The translations under genes and the position numbers were made by a program. Positions 53,569 through 64,000 of a DNA stretch of 64,000 nucleotides are shown in pieces. The stretch spans positions 431,586 to 495,585 of the forward strand of contig RQTK01000028.1 in assembly GCA_003991915.1 (NCBI GenBank), given 5' to 3'. The notes below the pieces were generated by a model. That model did not search any database. It was not told where the DNA came from and was given only the letters and a program-made list of their open reading frames with translations. Origin of the DNA: Elysia chlorotica. Lineage: Eukaryota > Mollusca > Gastropoda > Plakobranchidae. Position 1 is the first letter of the stretch. Each line of letters begins with the position of its first letter.

Positions 53569-53911
53569 CTTCTTCTTCTTCTTTGCGTTCACTCAAATGG
53601 ACAGCCCAGTCTCTGACATGAATGTTGCTGTGCGCCGTAGATCCTCCAGGCTTCCATACAGCTTCTGTGCCATTGGTGTGTCCTGTGGCCACATCAGGTT
53701 TCTTATGTTTTCATACATGGGGCAGTGTTGTAGGACATGGATGACTGTTTGACCTCCAGTTTGGCTATGAATACTGGTCTGATGTTCCAATGTGGAGCTT
53801 TGTGTAGAGGTGGTGATTCAGGCGGTTGTGTCCTGTTCTGAGCCTAAAAATGACCACTTGTTCAGCTCTTGTCAGTGCATGATAAGCATCATTTTGGACA
53901 TGGTTGGGGTG
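53569..53911 (-). mobile_element. 5'-truncated LINE 3' end with 52-bp flanking duplication
   Basis: Minus strand reads HVLQHCPMYENIRNLMWPQD and GSLEDLRRTATFMSETGLSI, the typical C-terminus after the Jockey-type RNase H/zinc-finger region. It is followed by CTGTCCATTTGAGTGAACGC and a (GAA)n tail. Identical 45-bp blocks starting TAGGGAATTGAACGG flank it (53517-53568 and 53912-53963, 52 bp with one mismatch). A recent insertion, lacking all catalytic domains. Confidence 0.9.
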
Positions 53912-53974
53912 TAGGGAATTGAACGGATTATCAAGCAGCCAAGGTTGTATTTGGTGTTGGAATTCTATGACGAA

Positions 53975-54165
53975 CTCTATCTAGGCCTATATCTAGAGCT
54001 ATAATATAGTTTAGGCATAGAATGTAACTCTATATTTAGATTGTAATCTCGTATACTAAATCCAAAATTTAGGTCTAGACACTAGGTCTAAACCTACCGT
54101 ATTTATAGATATATTCCAGTTGGTTAACTTCGTTAAGACCATGGGTCTAGAGACTAGATCTATAG
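53975..54165. repeat. CTAGATCT-type word cluster
   Basis: Repeated TCTAGAGC, TCTAGACAC, GTCTAGAGACTAGATCTATA and similar. Comparable clusters lie at 7421, 46876, 47855, 55395, 55725 and 55875. Confidence 0.6.
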
Positions 54166-54233
54166 CGAATATCATAAGTATAACAGTACACCATCAGTGT
54201 TCATTTGATTTTTTTAAATGGAGGGAAAACCCA

Positions 54234-54257
54234 AACACACACACACACACACACACA
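54234..54257. repeat. (AC)n microsatellite
   Basis: Short AC dinucleotide run followed by AAAC repeats. Confidence 0.9.
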
Positions 54258-54457
54258 AACAAACATTCACACGTAGCTTACTAATTTAAAATAAATTACA
54301 ATGTTTGTACAAGTTAAATATCCACAACCCCTCTTCTCCGCTCCAAAACCCAGGCCACATAAATAGAGAAAATAAAAGAAGAAAAAGAACATGACTGTAA
54401 AGAGATGGAGAGAGATAGGGGTGGGGGAGAGAAAACCAGTAGGGGTACAATTAAATG

Positions 54458-54459
<2 letters not shown>

Positions 54460-54514
<55 letters not shown>
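54460..54514. repeat. (AG)27 microsatellite
   Basis: Perfect AG dinucleotide run of about 55 bp. Confidence 0.95.
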
Positions 54515-54517
<3 letters not shown>

Positions 54518-55087
54518 CAGAGAGCATTGCGTTTATCATCTAATGATAAAACAAAAAGATGAGAGGACTATTTCATTTAAATTATGTTCATATTCCAACC
54601 TATAACCCAAAATTCCCTAGGAAAATTAAAATTTGTCACACGCCGCCTTGACTCTGTATTCAAGTATTTAATGCTTCAAGTCATGTAGGTGTATACACAT
54701 CATACAATAAACGGCTAAAATCAGAAGAAAATCTTATAGATTAAGATTCTAAACATATTGGCCTATTTTTCGTGTTTGAGTGTGCAATAACTTTGCACTG
54801 TATACAATACACCGTGTACAGACAGCCATTAGTAGACACAAAATAACCGAAAATGCTCCCTTCCACACACACAGACATTTTTCAAAACCGTTACTATGTG
54901 ACACCCATTGCACTCCGGAACAGGTACATCTGACCCCGATCCGATACAGATACATCGATAATGTTCCTTTTGCCCTGCTTTACCGGACGATCTCAGAAAT
55001 TGGCCTTACTTTTCCTTTCATTATTTTATTTCCGGACCTCCGTGTCGGCCCCAGAAAAAACCCAATACTTCCGTTCATTGCGTTCAA
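54515..55087. other. Upstream flank of RPL13A
   Basis: Likely promoter region; no TATA box near the inferred start. An open frame at 54780-55130 overlaps the first exon and is a chance frame. Confidence 0.4.
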
Positions 55088-55102
55088 CCCTCTTCCTTTT
55101 TC
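55088..55102 (+). promoter_or_regulatory. RPL13A: TOP-like pyrimidine start of RPL13A mRNA
   Basis: CCCTCTTCCTTTTTC immediately precedes AACAAG-ATG. Ribosomal protein mRNAs typically start with a C followed by a pyrimidine tract that confers translational control (TOP motif). The inferred 5' UTR is about 20 nt. Confidence 0.6.
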
Positions 55103-55108
55103 AACAAG

Positions 55109-55126
55109 ATGGGTTTCTCGTCCCAG
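55109..55126 (+). CDS. RPL13A: RPL13A exon 1
   Basis: ATG GGT TTC TCG TCC CAG then GTAGAT. The start is the first ATG after the pyrimidine tract, with AACAAG upstream. Confidence 0.9.
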
Positions 55127-58100
55127 GTAGATACTGACTTGCGACAATTAATTATTTTATTTTAATTATAATCATGTAGAAATAATGTAGTATGGACTAA
55201 TTTTCAAAGTAAAGTCTTAGCCAAAACATCTCTGTTAGATGTGTTAAATGTTCTAGATTCCTATGAACACTTAAAAGTAATAATTACAAAAATTGCATAC
55301 TTTGTCTGCACTGCCTATTTCCGATAAGAAGCATGATTATGGTGATGATTATGATGGCTACTGCTGTTGACTTTTACTTAATTTAGACTCTTAGTTAAAC
55401 TAGATCTAGATAATTTGATATGCCGATTATTTGGTGAATATTAATCGCAGTTAAGGTTTTTGAATAAATCAGGGCATGTGTAGCCCCAAATCAGCACAGC
55501 CATGTTATACTAAGCCCTAGAGAGGCCGTACAAGCAAGGTGCTGAGTGACTGGCATTAGACTGGTAGGCTACTGTGCCTTTATTCCTCCCCTTCAGCACA
55601 TGAGATAATCATGAATGGATAGGCTATTTAGGCTCTTAAAATAACCAATGCAATCAGTGAATAGTTTGGCGTATTCTCTGCTTCTCTTTCATTAAGTGTC
55701 AAATTATGACGGTTTGGTATCGATTTCTAGATTTAGATCTAGATCTAGATCTAGTAGTCTAGATTATATCAAGATATTATTCCCAGCCCGTATTTTGCCA
55801 AGCCAATCTCAGCAATGAAGCCTGTTCAGGTTTTCTTTCATTAGGCAGATTCTGTGATTTGACACGACTCATCTGGAAGAGATCTAGAGATCTAGATCTA
55901 GACATATTCAAGTGTTGTAAACAACTAGATCTAGATCTCAGTAAACTAAAGAGGAAAAATGGTTTTACAATTAATAAATAGGCCTAATTTTTTACCAGCT
56001 GCTATAATCACACACTCACACACACAGACTGGTAATAATTTTAACTATTCACAGCCTGGCTGTCCAGTGTCCCTCACAAAAGACAAACCATAGGGAAAAG
56101 GATGAATTAAATCACACCCATGCCACGTCCCTCAGGGGTAAAAAATCAGGCTGAGAATAATACTTTTTAGTATTGGCAGCGTAATCCCTTGGCAGCCATA
56201 TCAATTATCATGTTAGCATAAATTTCTTTTTGAACCTCCATAAGTTCATATTTTTGGCTAGAATCTATCCCAGTTTGCTTTTTTGTAAATATCTGCCGAG
56301 GTTTGTTGGCTCTGGTTTACTTTGAATTTGTATTCAATGTCGTGGTCAGAGACCTGGAATGGTCTGTATTCTTGGAACAGACTAGGTGTAATGGTTAGGA
56401 TTAAGTTTTAATACATTTTCTTCTCTAAGCTTTGTTACAAATTGGTCTCACCCGCTGTCGTGGATAAATCTTGATTAGCTTCGCTTAATGTCCAACCACT
56501 ACCGCCTCTGTCTGTCCTCACCTGCAATTGTAAGCAGGCAGTGCTATATTTGACAGGTCTTTATTTTTCTTAAAATTCATTGAATGTAGATTTAAATAAA
56601 TATTAGTGTTGGCGCAGTCACCAGTGCTTGGGGTGAGAGCAGGTCGCAAGGTTCAAGTCTTAAGTGTCACCGTTCTTTTCCCGCACGTCCCCTTTTTTGC
56701 CCATCTCTTGAGGATACTTGAAATGTGGAGCATAACATTTATTTGAAGATCACGTTTTAGTAATATAAGGCGTCAGACATATACCATTAGTGCTCTGGAT
56801 TGATAATTAGGTCGTCAAAGATTTGATCCTCAACTGATATCCATTTCTGTACTGCAGAAGTTTCAATTGGCTACCATTAGTGCTCTGGATTGATAATTAG
56901 GTCGTCAAAGATTTGATCCTCAACTGATATCCATTTCTGTACTGCAGAAGTTTCAATTGGCTACCATTAGTGCTCGGGATTGATAATTAGGTCGTCAAAG
57001 ATTTGGTCCTCAACTGATATCCATTTCTGTACTGCAGACGTTTCAATTGGGGCAACAACTAGCTGTATGCACATTACACTTTCCGTCAAAATATTTTTCC
57101 AATAATAAAAAAGTGTTAAAACTGCAACATATCCTACCCACAGTTATTTAAAATATATATTTAATTGTGATCACCTGTTGGAAAGTAAGTACTAACTGGC
57201 TTCTCTCTTTATCCCTCCCCCTCCACACACATGCAAGTAAAAAATGATTATTGAAAAAATTAAAGCCAAAATAAACAAGAAGTCAACTAACTTCTTAGTG
57301 CTATAATTTTATGAAGGATATCAGCACAACATTAAGAGCATCAGTTAATCAAGAAAACATTACTGCAGAACCCCCCATCTCTAGAACTAGAACATCTAGT
57401 GACAACAGGAATGATTGATGGGAAACGCAGTCCAGGAAGGCAAAGAGAAAAAATGGCAGACGGGATGAAGGAGTGGCTACAAATATCAAAGGTTACAGAG
57501 ATGATGAAACTAACCAGAGAAAGAGAGATATGGAGGGACATGATCACCAACGCTATGAGGCATGGTACTTGATGATGATGATGATCATTATCAGTTAAAA
57601 ATGATTATTGACAAAATTAAAGCCAAAATAAACAAGAAGTCAACTAACTTCTTAGTGCTATAATTTTATGAAGGATATCAGCACAACATTAAGAGCATCA
57701 GTTAATCAAGAAAACATTACTGCAGAACCCCCCATCTTTTCACACCCAGTCATCCTTGCCATTCCCAGCCTTTGAAGCACCGCGGGGGTTAGTCGCAACT
57801 TGCTCAAACCCATTTTGTCAAACCTCATAACTATCTCGAATTTCTCATAAACCGAAACTTTCAAGCAGGGATCAGTTTACCGTGGATCTACGGTTTTCCG
57901 GGGCAGCAACAATTTCTGCGGACAATGTCGCCGGCCGCGGCTCGGGGTTTAAAAAATTTTGAGAAATTTGGTCAGTACTACCTTGATTTAAAAACGAAAG
58001 TGCGAAAATGAGTCGACACTGCTTTTAAACGAAAGAAAGGTTTTTTGTAAAGTAGTTTCGATTTCCGATCTTATTTCGATTCAAAGCGGAAGTACATGTG

Positions 58101-61100
58101 CCACTTAACTCTTTCTGCTTTCGATGTCCATTCCTAAAAACCTTGCTATTTCAAATTATTATTCGGTAGCATATGTCATTAGATTATCAAGTCTAAGGAT
58201 TCTATTTGGTAATTCTGTATTTTTTAACTGTATTCATGTACCTCTGTCACTTTTGAAGCCACTAAGTTGTTTTATTATTTTGTATTTCATTTGTATAGCA
58301 GGGTGACAACTCTGTTCATTTCGTCATTATTAAAAATGGTTGCATAATTCAAATGCCTGATAAATATAGGCTACATTTGAAAGCATTAGAGATGTCAGTA
58401 ACATATACAGGTCAGGTCTAAAGGTCTAACAACTTTGACATTGTATATAATACGTCAGGAATGAGATGAAACAGGAGGACTGAAATAATTAGGTGGAAAA
58501 AATGTCTCTTTTTATTGCTGTTTACTGATTAAAACAAGCTTATAAAAACATTGTTTTGGATTCACAAGAACAATTTGATGAGCTGCCGTAAATCCGTTCC
58601 AAGTTATACGGCAAAGTTCAGGGGTTGGAATTTTTTTTCGCTGTGATCCCTGTTCAAGAGAATAGATTTGTTCCCTTTGGTCGTAATTAAAAAAAAGTTT
58701 TCTTGTTTGATTTTCTGTAATTAGAAGCTCACATTACTTCAGGACTATCTTTCAAGCAGAATTCAATGATTATTGCTGCCCCAAGACATTTAAGTTACGT
58801 ATGTCTCCTTCTGTAATTCAAATCCCAAGAAATTCAAATTATTTGGTTTCAACTAATGTAATATTTGGGCAATGAGACTATGGTAAAATTAAGATGAAAA
58901 AAAATTTTTTCTCTCTCTACCAGCCCATTGTTATTGATGGCAGAGGCCATCTGCTTGGAAGACTTGCCTCCATCGTTGCGAAGACCCTTTTAAATGGTAA
59001 GTAGAACAGAGCACTACTCCTTACCCACAGTGGTTCAGGTTCTATTTATACGTAAGTAAGATTCAGAGGCAAAATAACATGATCGATATTGATCAGACTT
59101 GGGGACTTCTAGTTGATTTAGGGCAATATATTGACTGCAGTAAAGTCAAGTGATTTCTTATACCATAGAAGTCGGTCAAAAGTAAATTGAAAAAAAGACC
59201 TTGCCTCCAATATTGAATTTGGCCAGTGCAATGTAAATAGAGATTGTCACCGAGAATGTCTTTATGCGATTTCTTTTTTTTCCCCAGCTCTCACGCTCTT
59301 CTTTCTCTCTTACTTTGCCACCGCTCTCCCCCTTTCATAGCTGTCAACCAGTACATATAACAGCTGCCAATCATGCATGTCGCGGGACAGTCCCGCTTTT
59401 TATACCGTGTCCCGCTCTCGGTATAAAAAAATACCGTTCTGTCCCGCTTTTATCGTTGAAGCTGGATGTTTTTTTGGTTGTTGATTTCCACCCTCTACAG
59501 CCATTGCCATAAACAACTCCATTCCTTATCTGGTCGCCGTCTATGACACTCAAACAATACCTCTCTCTCCCTCTCCCCCATAAATTCAATGTTTTCACCA
59601 TTACCAATGCTAGCTCTTCTGGATTCTTTTGTTTGTGCTTCTTACATAAGTGATATCCTGTTATCTATCTTTCCTCATTTCCCTGCAGCCCCCTTTGGCG
59701 GAAATTTAAGCGTTCCAATAGATTTTTAGTCAGTGTCCCTTTTTTTCAGCAACTCAGGCTGGCAGCTCTGCTGCGTTTATAAGGTACTTTCATTTTAACT
59801 TATTCAATACAATGGCAGTTACCTTTATTTTTTCTGTTGATTTAACATACGGGCGTTGTTAATAGTGCGACGTTAATGCATGATGCGAGAATAGCGCCCC
59901 ATTCTATTCGGGCGGTCTGTGAGATAAGCACTCAGCGCTATTCGGGCAGTCTGTGAGTGGGTAGCAAGTAAAGTAGGCTTTAAGTGTCTAAGAAGAAGTG
60001 TGATCAGACTATCACAGAAAGATTTCTTTGGGAAAATCGAAACGACTTATATTTCTATCTCTTTCGAGATCCTTGTCCCTCTTTCTTTCCTTCTCTCTTT
60101 TCTGTGACTGGCTGAGACAGGAGTCATGGTAAATGTCAGATGTCAATCTGAGGTCCGTCCACAATATAACCTATATAGTGCTGATGTTGGATGTTAAACC
60201 AACTCAACTACCTTCTCTCTTTTCCATTTCTTGTCTATCATTCTTTGCCTCTCTTACAATGTAGCATGTATATGCCGAAGTTGTACATAAAGCAACCCAC
60301 CCAAATCTGTCTTTTTTGGGGGGGGTCACGGGTGAGTGGGAGGGTGGAAGTTAAACCACATGAAGTGTGATTCGATAGCTACAGAGTTGATCCTCACTTG
60401 TACAACTGTTTGTTGTTTTTTTCGATTATCCTATTGATTGGGTCTCTGTAAAATTTGATCAGCTTAAATATTATCCTCCTCTGAAATCCTGTCTTCATAA
60501 GAAATTAGGCCTTAAAACTTAGAGAGAGGGGGATTAATCTTATTTTACCAAATCAATGTAGTTTGATGACTGGTGGAGTGCCTTTATCTTCATCCTATGA
60601 AAGTTATCTTCTAACGAGCCACAGTTATAATTAATATCTATTCTTTGGACATTCCTGTCTGATTTTTTTTGTTGCCTCCTGATAGAAACCACACCTATAA
60701 AGAACCCACTTTTCTGGAAGTTGATTTTTTGACATTTGTATTTATTGTTTAACCTTAAAATGTGCATAGGTTTGCAGTGACTAACCATGTTTAAAATTTG
60801 TATTTGCTTTCTCAAAAATGAACATATAATTTTTATTGCTGTCGTGAACCATGTGCAAGGTCACATGGCATCTTTTGAAAATGATAAATAACCTTTTTAA
60901 CAAAATTGCAAATGAATGCATCATTTGATCAAACAAAGGACTGTTCTTTGTGAAAACTTAACATGTTTTATTTTTTCAAGGGCAAAGAGTTGTGGTGGTC
61001 CGTTGTGAAGGAATCAACATCTCTGGAAATTTCTACAGAAACAAACGTAGGTATACCTAAAATAAAGCTTAAGACTTCAGTACTACTACTTGCAAAAGGA

Positions 61101-63689
61101 CTCTATTGTTTAACTGATGTCACGGTGTGCTGAAGCAAGGAAGGAGATATCTCGAATTTCTTCTTTTATGCCCTTAGCTCAAATTATTACCAGATCTTTT
61201 TTTTTTTTTAAGTGTATCGCATGATACTTAGAGACAAAGTTTTCAAGCATTCATTTGGAGATATCAAACACTTAGACTAATTTCTTTTGCATTTTTAATT
61301 TTCTTTTGTCCACAAAATAAGTAATAATCTATTGAGGTTTTAATAGCCATCTAGGCTTGAGAAATCAACACTAAGGTACTAAAAAAATTATACACATAGA
61401 TTCTTGAGTATTAGTTATGTTTAGTATAGGCTACTAGTACAATATTACATATGTTATCTCTCGTACCAACACCTTCCCATCCTTCTCTGGCGTTAGGAAA
61501 TTAAATAGGATTCCGCAGTGCTAACCAATTTGCCGACCCCATGGCCCGCACCTGTTATATAACATCCGAGTCCCAATTGAAGGCATATTTTGTCATAGGC
61601 CTAGGGTCATGCGCTCTTTATCGAAGCCTATTATCTTAGGTCTCACTGTCTGAGATGTTTGAACGAGTACTGAAAATGCACCTCCCCAAGGTGCCAACGC
61701 ATACGTTTTGCTATTTTCCTTAAAATTTTCAACACAAATACGCCGATAGGTTTTAAAAAAAGAAAGAAAATATACAACTGACCGGGCAACACTGTTGTTT
61801 TTTAGCGCTAAATGTACATGTATTTGAGATACAATTACAATTTTTCTCTCAATCACGGGACCGAAACTAGAGGTTTCCAGTGCTTTGTGTGTAGGTGAAA
61901 GAAAATTTATGAACGACCCGTTTATTTTGATAGGTGATACAGGTAACAAACTTAATCGAGATGGATCAATCCCAACTCGTTTTCTCTTGCGTTCATTCGT
62001 CTGAATCATACCAGTCATTTACACTGGTTGTCATTTCCAAGCAACTCTTCTCATTTGCGTTACCATGAGCTCAATATGCGTTTACAAAGTAACTTAGATC
62101 TAGTTAAGCGTTTATTCGTGCGATTAATGCCATCTTAATATCAAGCCTTTGAGCTTTGTCCTTATTTAAATAATTTTTTAATCCATCCCGTACACCAATC
62201 TTCTGCGAGACAAGCAAGAAATCAAAATCTAGTTATCTTTTAATCGTCCGATTAATACTGATCTTTCAATCTTCACATCCAGTTCTCGGGGCCTGACAAT
62301 ATTTCCAACTAATGATTCTGATTGTTATTTTTTGTTTTATTTTATCTGTCTATGGTTTAACATTCTTTTGCGAAACATGCGCCCGTGTACTTTTGCAACC
62401 AAGAAAATAAACGTTGATCTAATTAAAACTAGCATCCTGATCTTGATATATACTAAGGTGATTTGTCTTTGAGGAACCACACTATATCCAAAAGACCAGC
62501 ACATTTGAGATGGAACTCTGGATACTATATCCAAAAGACCAGCACATTTGAAATGGAACTCTGGATCAAAAGTAGATTGAGTCTAGATTTATATTTTACC
62601 AGAGCGCTGGATAATGGATCAGAAGGAAGATCCTATACGGCGCCGGGATTACAACGTGTGATTGCCAGGACTTTGCCGATCACATTATACACAAGGCAGT
62701 CTATACGCACGAAAGACATATATTAGTCACAATGTTCCAGGCGAAATGGGGGGCGCGGTGGCCCCAGGGAAGAACACCGGTTTCCGACACAATAGTTTGT
62801 GGTTCGAGCCCTGGCAATTTCGCTCCCTACTGGTTGGGTCAGCGTCAGTTGTATGTGACAGGAGTCATGGTATCCCCGCTCTGTCTCGTGTGTGGCAGCA
62901 CATAAAATTGTCAAACGTCAGTCTTGGGTCTGTCCATAATATAGCCTATATAGTGCTGATGTTGGACGTGAAACCAACGCCACAATAACAACATCCAGGC
63001 CAAATTTCATAATCACACTATTATCGTGTTTCTTTCTGAAAAAGTTACAAAAACTCGGGACTTGCCTCACTTTTGGACCTCTCTCTTGATCTACTTCTCT
63101 TCCTCTCTTCGCTCTTTATCTCTGTGTCTCCCTTTCTTGTCTTTTTATCTGTGTGTGTCTATATATTATATAGTATGTATAGACACTCCCTATACACATG
63201 TATTGAGAACATGTAACATGCTTAACACTGAGCGAAAAAAAAAACAATCTGTTTGTACCTATTTCACCTGAAAAATACCTATTTTTTTGCTATGGAAGTA
63301 CCTAAATGGGGCTTTTCCAACTAAGGCCCCCCAACCTTTTTGCATTATTATCACTGAGCCTGTGGTTTTTTTCCCCCACGATTGGCGGTGAAGGTTAGTC
63401 TAACTTTAAAATGGTGTGTGTGGACAAGGTAAAAAAGTAGTGACCTTCGCAATGAAAGCTTTTTTAAGCCCCTTACAAAACCCTTGCTGTGGTTTTGATT
63501 TTGAAATAAATGAAATGCAGTTTGAATGTTCATAAACTTGTTAACGTTGTGGCTAACAACTCATCTGTTCATACCTCCTTTTTTCAGTCAAGTTTCTGAA
63601 GTACCTGAAGAAACGTTGCAATGTCAACCCAGCACGTGGACCTTTCCATTTCCGTGCCCCAAGCAAACAGTTTTGGAGAGTAATTAGAG
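55109..63689 (+). CDS. RPL13A: 60S ribosomal protein L13a (uL13), first four coding exons
   Basis: Structural protein of the large ribosomal subunit. Exons 55109-55126, 58924-58996, 60981-61046 and 63588-63689 give 86 residues in continuous phase: MGFSSQ, then [40 protein letters not shown], and [20 protein letters not shown] followed by [15 protein letters not shown]. The order matches eukaryotic uL13 (about 200 residues), including the RGP(Y/F)HFRAPS block. The donor after 63689 (AGAG/GTAAAC) leads off the window, so the C-terminal half is missing. Vertebrate RPL13A introns host C/D snoRNAs; I found no convincing C/D pair here. Confidence 0.95.
55395..55940. repeat. CTAGATCT-type word clusters in RPL13A intron 1
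   Basis: Tandem AGATCT/CTAG overlaps such as TAGATCTAGATCTAGATCTA at 55733 and further clusters near 55400 and 55875-55940. Confidence 0.7.
56605..56665 (+). mobile_element. SINE head fragment
   Basis: GTTGGCGCAGTCACCAGTGC and GCAAGGTTCAAGTCTTAAG resemble the tRNA-like A- and B-box region of the window's SINE without its tail. Confidence 0.45.
56783..57052 (+). repeat. Three tandem 90-bp units
   Basis: Units start at 56783, 56873 and 56963 (ACCATTAGTGCTC...). The first two look identical; the third has a few substitutions. RPL13A intron 1; no coding signal. Confidence 0.95.
57239..57737 (+). mobile_element. LINE 3' end flanked by 142-bp direct repeats
   Basis: 57381-57572 reads [40 protein letters not shown] and [16 protein letters not shown] then TGA, the intact last 63 residues of a LINE reverse transcriptase, followed by a (GAT)n tail to about 57588. 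The segments 57239-57380 and 57596-57737 are direct repeats of 142 bp differing at about two positions. Either a very long target-site duplication or an insertion combined with local duplication. Sense to RPL13A, in its first intron. Confidence 0.9.
57740..58923. other. RPL13A intron 1, 3' part
   Basis: No exon, snoRNA or element recognised. The open frame at 58124-58306 has no known motif. Confidence 0.4.
58924..58996 (+). CDS. RPL13A: RPL13A exon 2
   Basis: Acceptor [34 protein letters not shown] then TLLN plus G; donor AATG/GTAAGT, phase 1. Confidence 0.95.
58997..60104. other. RPL13A intron 2, 5' part
   Basis: Contains GGGACAGTCCCGC and related short palindromic phrases at 59380-59450 but no definable element, and no snoRNA that I can support. 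Confidence 0.35.
60105..60213 (+). mobile_element. SINE tail fragment
   Basis: TGAGACAGGAGTCATGGTAA, CCGTCCACAATATAACCTAT, ATAGTGCTGATGTTGGATGT and AACCAACTCAACT match the SINE 3' half; the head is missing. Confidence 0.85.
60981..61046 (+). CDS. RPL13A: RPL13A exon 3
   Basis: Acceptor [31 protein letters not shown] then K plus C; donor AAAC/GTAGGT, phase 1. A second GT four bases on (GTAG/GTATAC) would break the frame. Confidence 0.93.
61593..62018 (-). other. Antisense 141-codon open frame in RPL13A intron 3
   Basis: Begins [18 protein letters not shown] and ends [16 protein letters not shown] do not recognise it: no signal peptide, membrane segment or family motif stands out. Its length is unusual for this AT-rich intron, and it may be part of an unrecognised repeat. 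There is no evidence that it is expressed. Confidence 0.25.
62481..62566 (+). repeat. Two tandem 43-bp units
   Basis: ACTATATCCAAAAGACCAGC...GAACTCTGGAT twice in tandem with one substitution, in RPL13A intron 3. Confidence 0.95.
62745..62985 (+). mobile_element. SINE copy
   Basis: The head has GGGGGGCGCGGTGGCCCCAG and the B box GGTTCGAGCCCTGG. The tail has GACAGGAGTCATGGTATCCC, TCCATAATATAGCCTATATA and GATGTTGGACGTGAAACCAA. Possible degenerate flanking repeat TCCAGGC(G/C)AAAT on both sides. Sense strand of RPL13A intron 3. Confidence 0.9.
63588..63689 (+). CDS. RPL13A: RPL13A exon 4
   Basis: Acceptor [31 protein letters not shown] then [13 protein letters not shown] plus G; donor AGAG/GTAAAC. 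Followed by a (TG)n-G run at 63705-63729 in the intron. Confidence 0.95.
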
Positions 63690-63704
63690 GTAAACAAAAT
63701 ATTT

Positions 63705-63730
63705 ATGTGTGTGTGTGTGTGGGGGGGGGT
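63705..63730. repeat. (TG)n followed by a G run
   Basis: TGTGTGTGTG directly followed by nine or ten G, just inside the intron after RPL13A exon 4. Confidence 0.9.
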
Positions 63731-64000
63731 GTATTATGTTGGCCTGTAAAAATTGAAAGACTAGGGCTTGTATGCTGTAACCGGTCTATGTGGCGGTTTT
63801 AAGACTTGGGTGAGAGTATTATGAAGGTATCGATACAAATTATGTGGGGGTAAAGAGCGAAATAAGTAGTGGTTGAGTGCCTAACAATTGGTAAATTGTT
63901 ATTTTTGGGGGAAATGAAAAAAAAAAAAAATTCATCCCATGTTCGAAATCATTTTTATGACATTCACAGTACCATTTTTTTGTTTTACTTAAAATGGGTG

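Noticed and set aside
60562..60662. C/D box snoRNA in RPL13A intron 2 (TGATGA ... CTGA about 95 nt apart)
   Set aside because: No purine before the C box, no terminal stem, no D'/C' pair, poly-T directly after the D box. Vertebrate RPL13A does host snoRNAs, so a targeted search is still sensible.

Overview
The window looks like nuclear DNA of a metazoan, most likely a gastropod mollusc. It has split genes with GT-AG introns, a 451-residue alpha-tubulin, tRNA-derived SINEs, LINE and LTR retrotransposon debris, many AT-rich introns and frequent CTAGATCT-type words. The species guess is inference; the three gene identities rest on directly readable exons.

Layout. (1) 296-32137, + strand: the C-terminal two thirds of a Dopey-family gene (DOP1A/DOP1B orthologue) in 21 exons (about 1,700 residues); the N-terminal part lies upstream of the window. 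Its introns hold most of the unusual structure: minisatellites apparently seeded from the gene's own splice junctions, a four-copy 0.9 kb tandem array, SINEs and a dead LINE. (2) 32138-40900: no gene seen beyond the possible DOP1 3' UTR; it contains a 784/788 bp tandem duplication, an AAT-type microsatellite and a decayed LINE with an RNase H remnant. (3) 41037-48355, - strand: a complete ten-exon alpha-tubulin gene, convergent with DOP1, whose first coding exon carries only the ATG; a TATA box lies upstream. A TTAA-bounded MITE sits in one intron. (4) 48500-55086: intergenic, with a foldback next to a 971-base N gap, one LTR plus primer-binding site of an LTR retrotransposon whose body would fall in the gap, a SINE, large trinucleotide microsatellites and a truncated LINE with a 52 bp flanking duplication. 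(5) 55109-end, + strand: the first four coding exons of ribosomal protein L13a (uL13), with a TOP-like pyrimidine start; the gene continues past the window.

The three genes are unrelated housekeeping functions (Golgi/endosome traffic, microtubules, translation); nothing suggests a shared pathway or an operon. The most striking signal is in DOP1. The intron before the exon at 20739 ends in 24 tandem copies of its own 3' splice site plus the exon's first bases. The intron after the exon at 296-448 is filled with copies of that exon's 5' splice site. Two further exons (8882, 13792) are preceded by tandem copies of their own acceptor or exon start. I read this as recurrent minisatellite birth at splice junctions, which floods the pre-mRNA with decoy sites. 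Near the tubulin-RPL13A interval, two truncated LINE 3' ends are flanked by unusually long direct repeats (52 and 142 bp).
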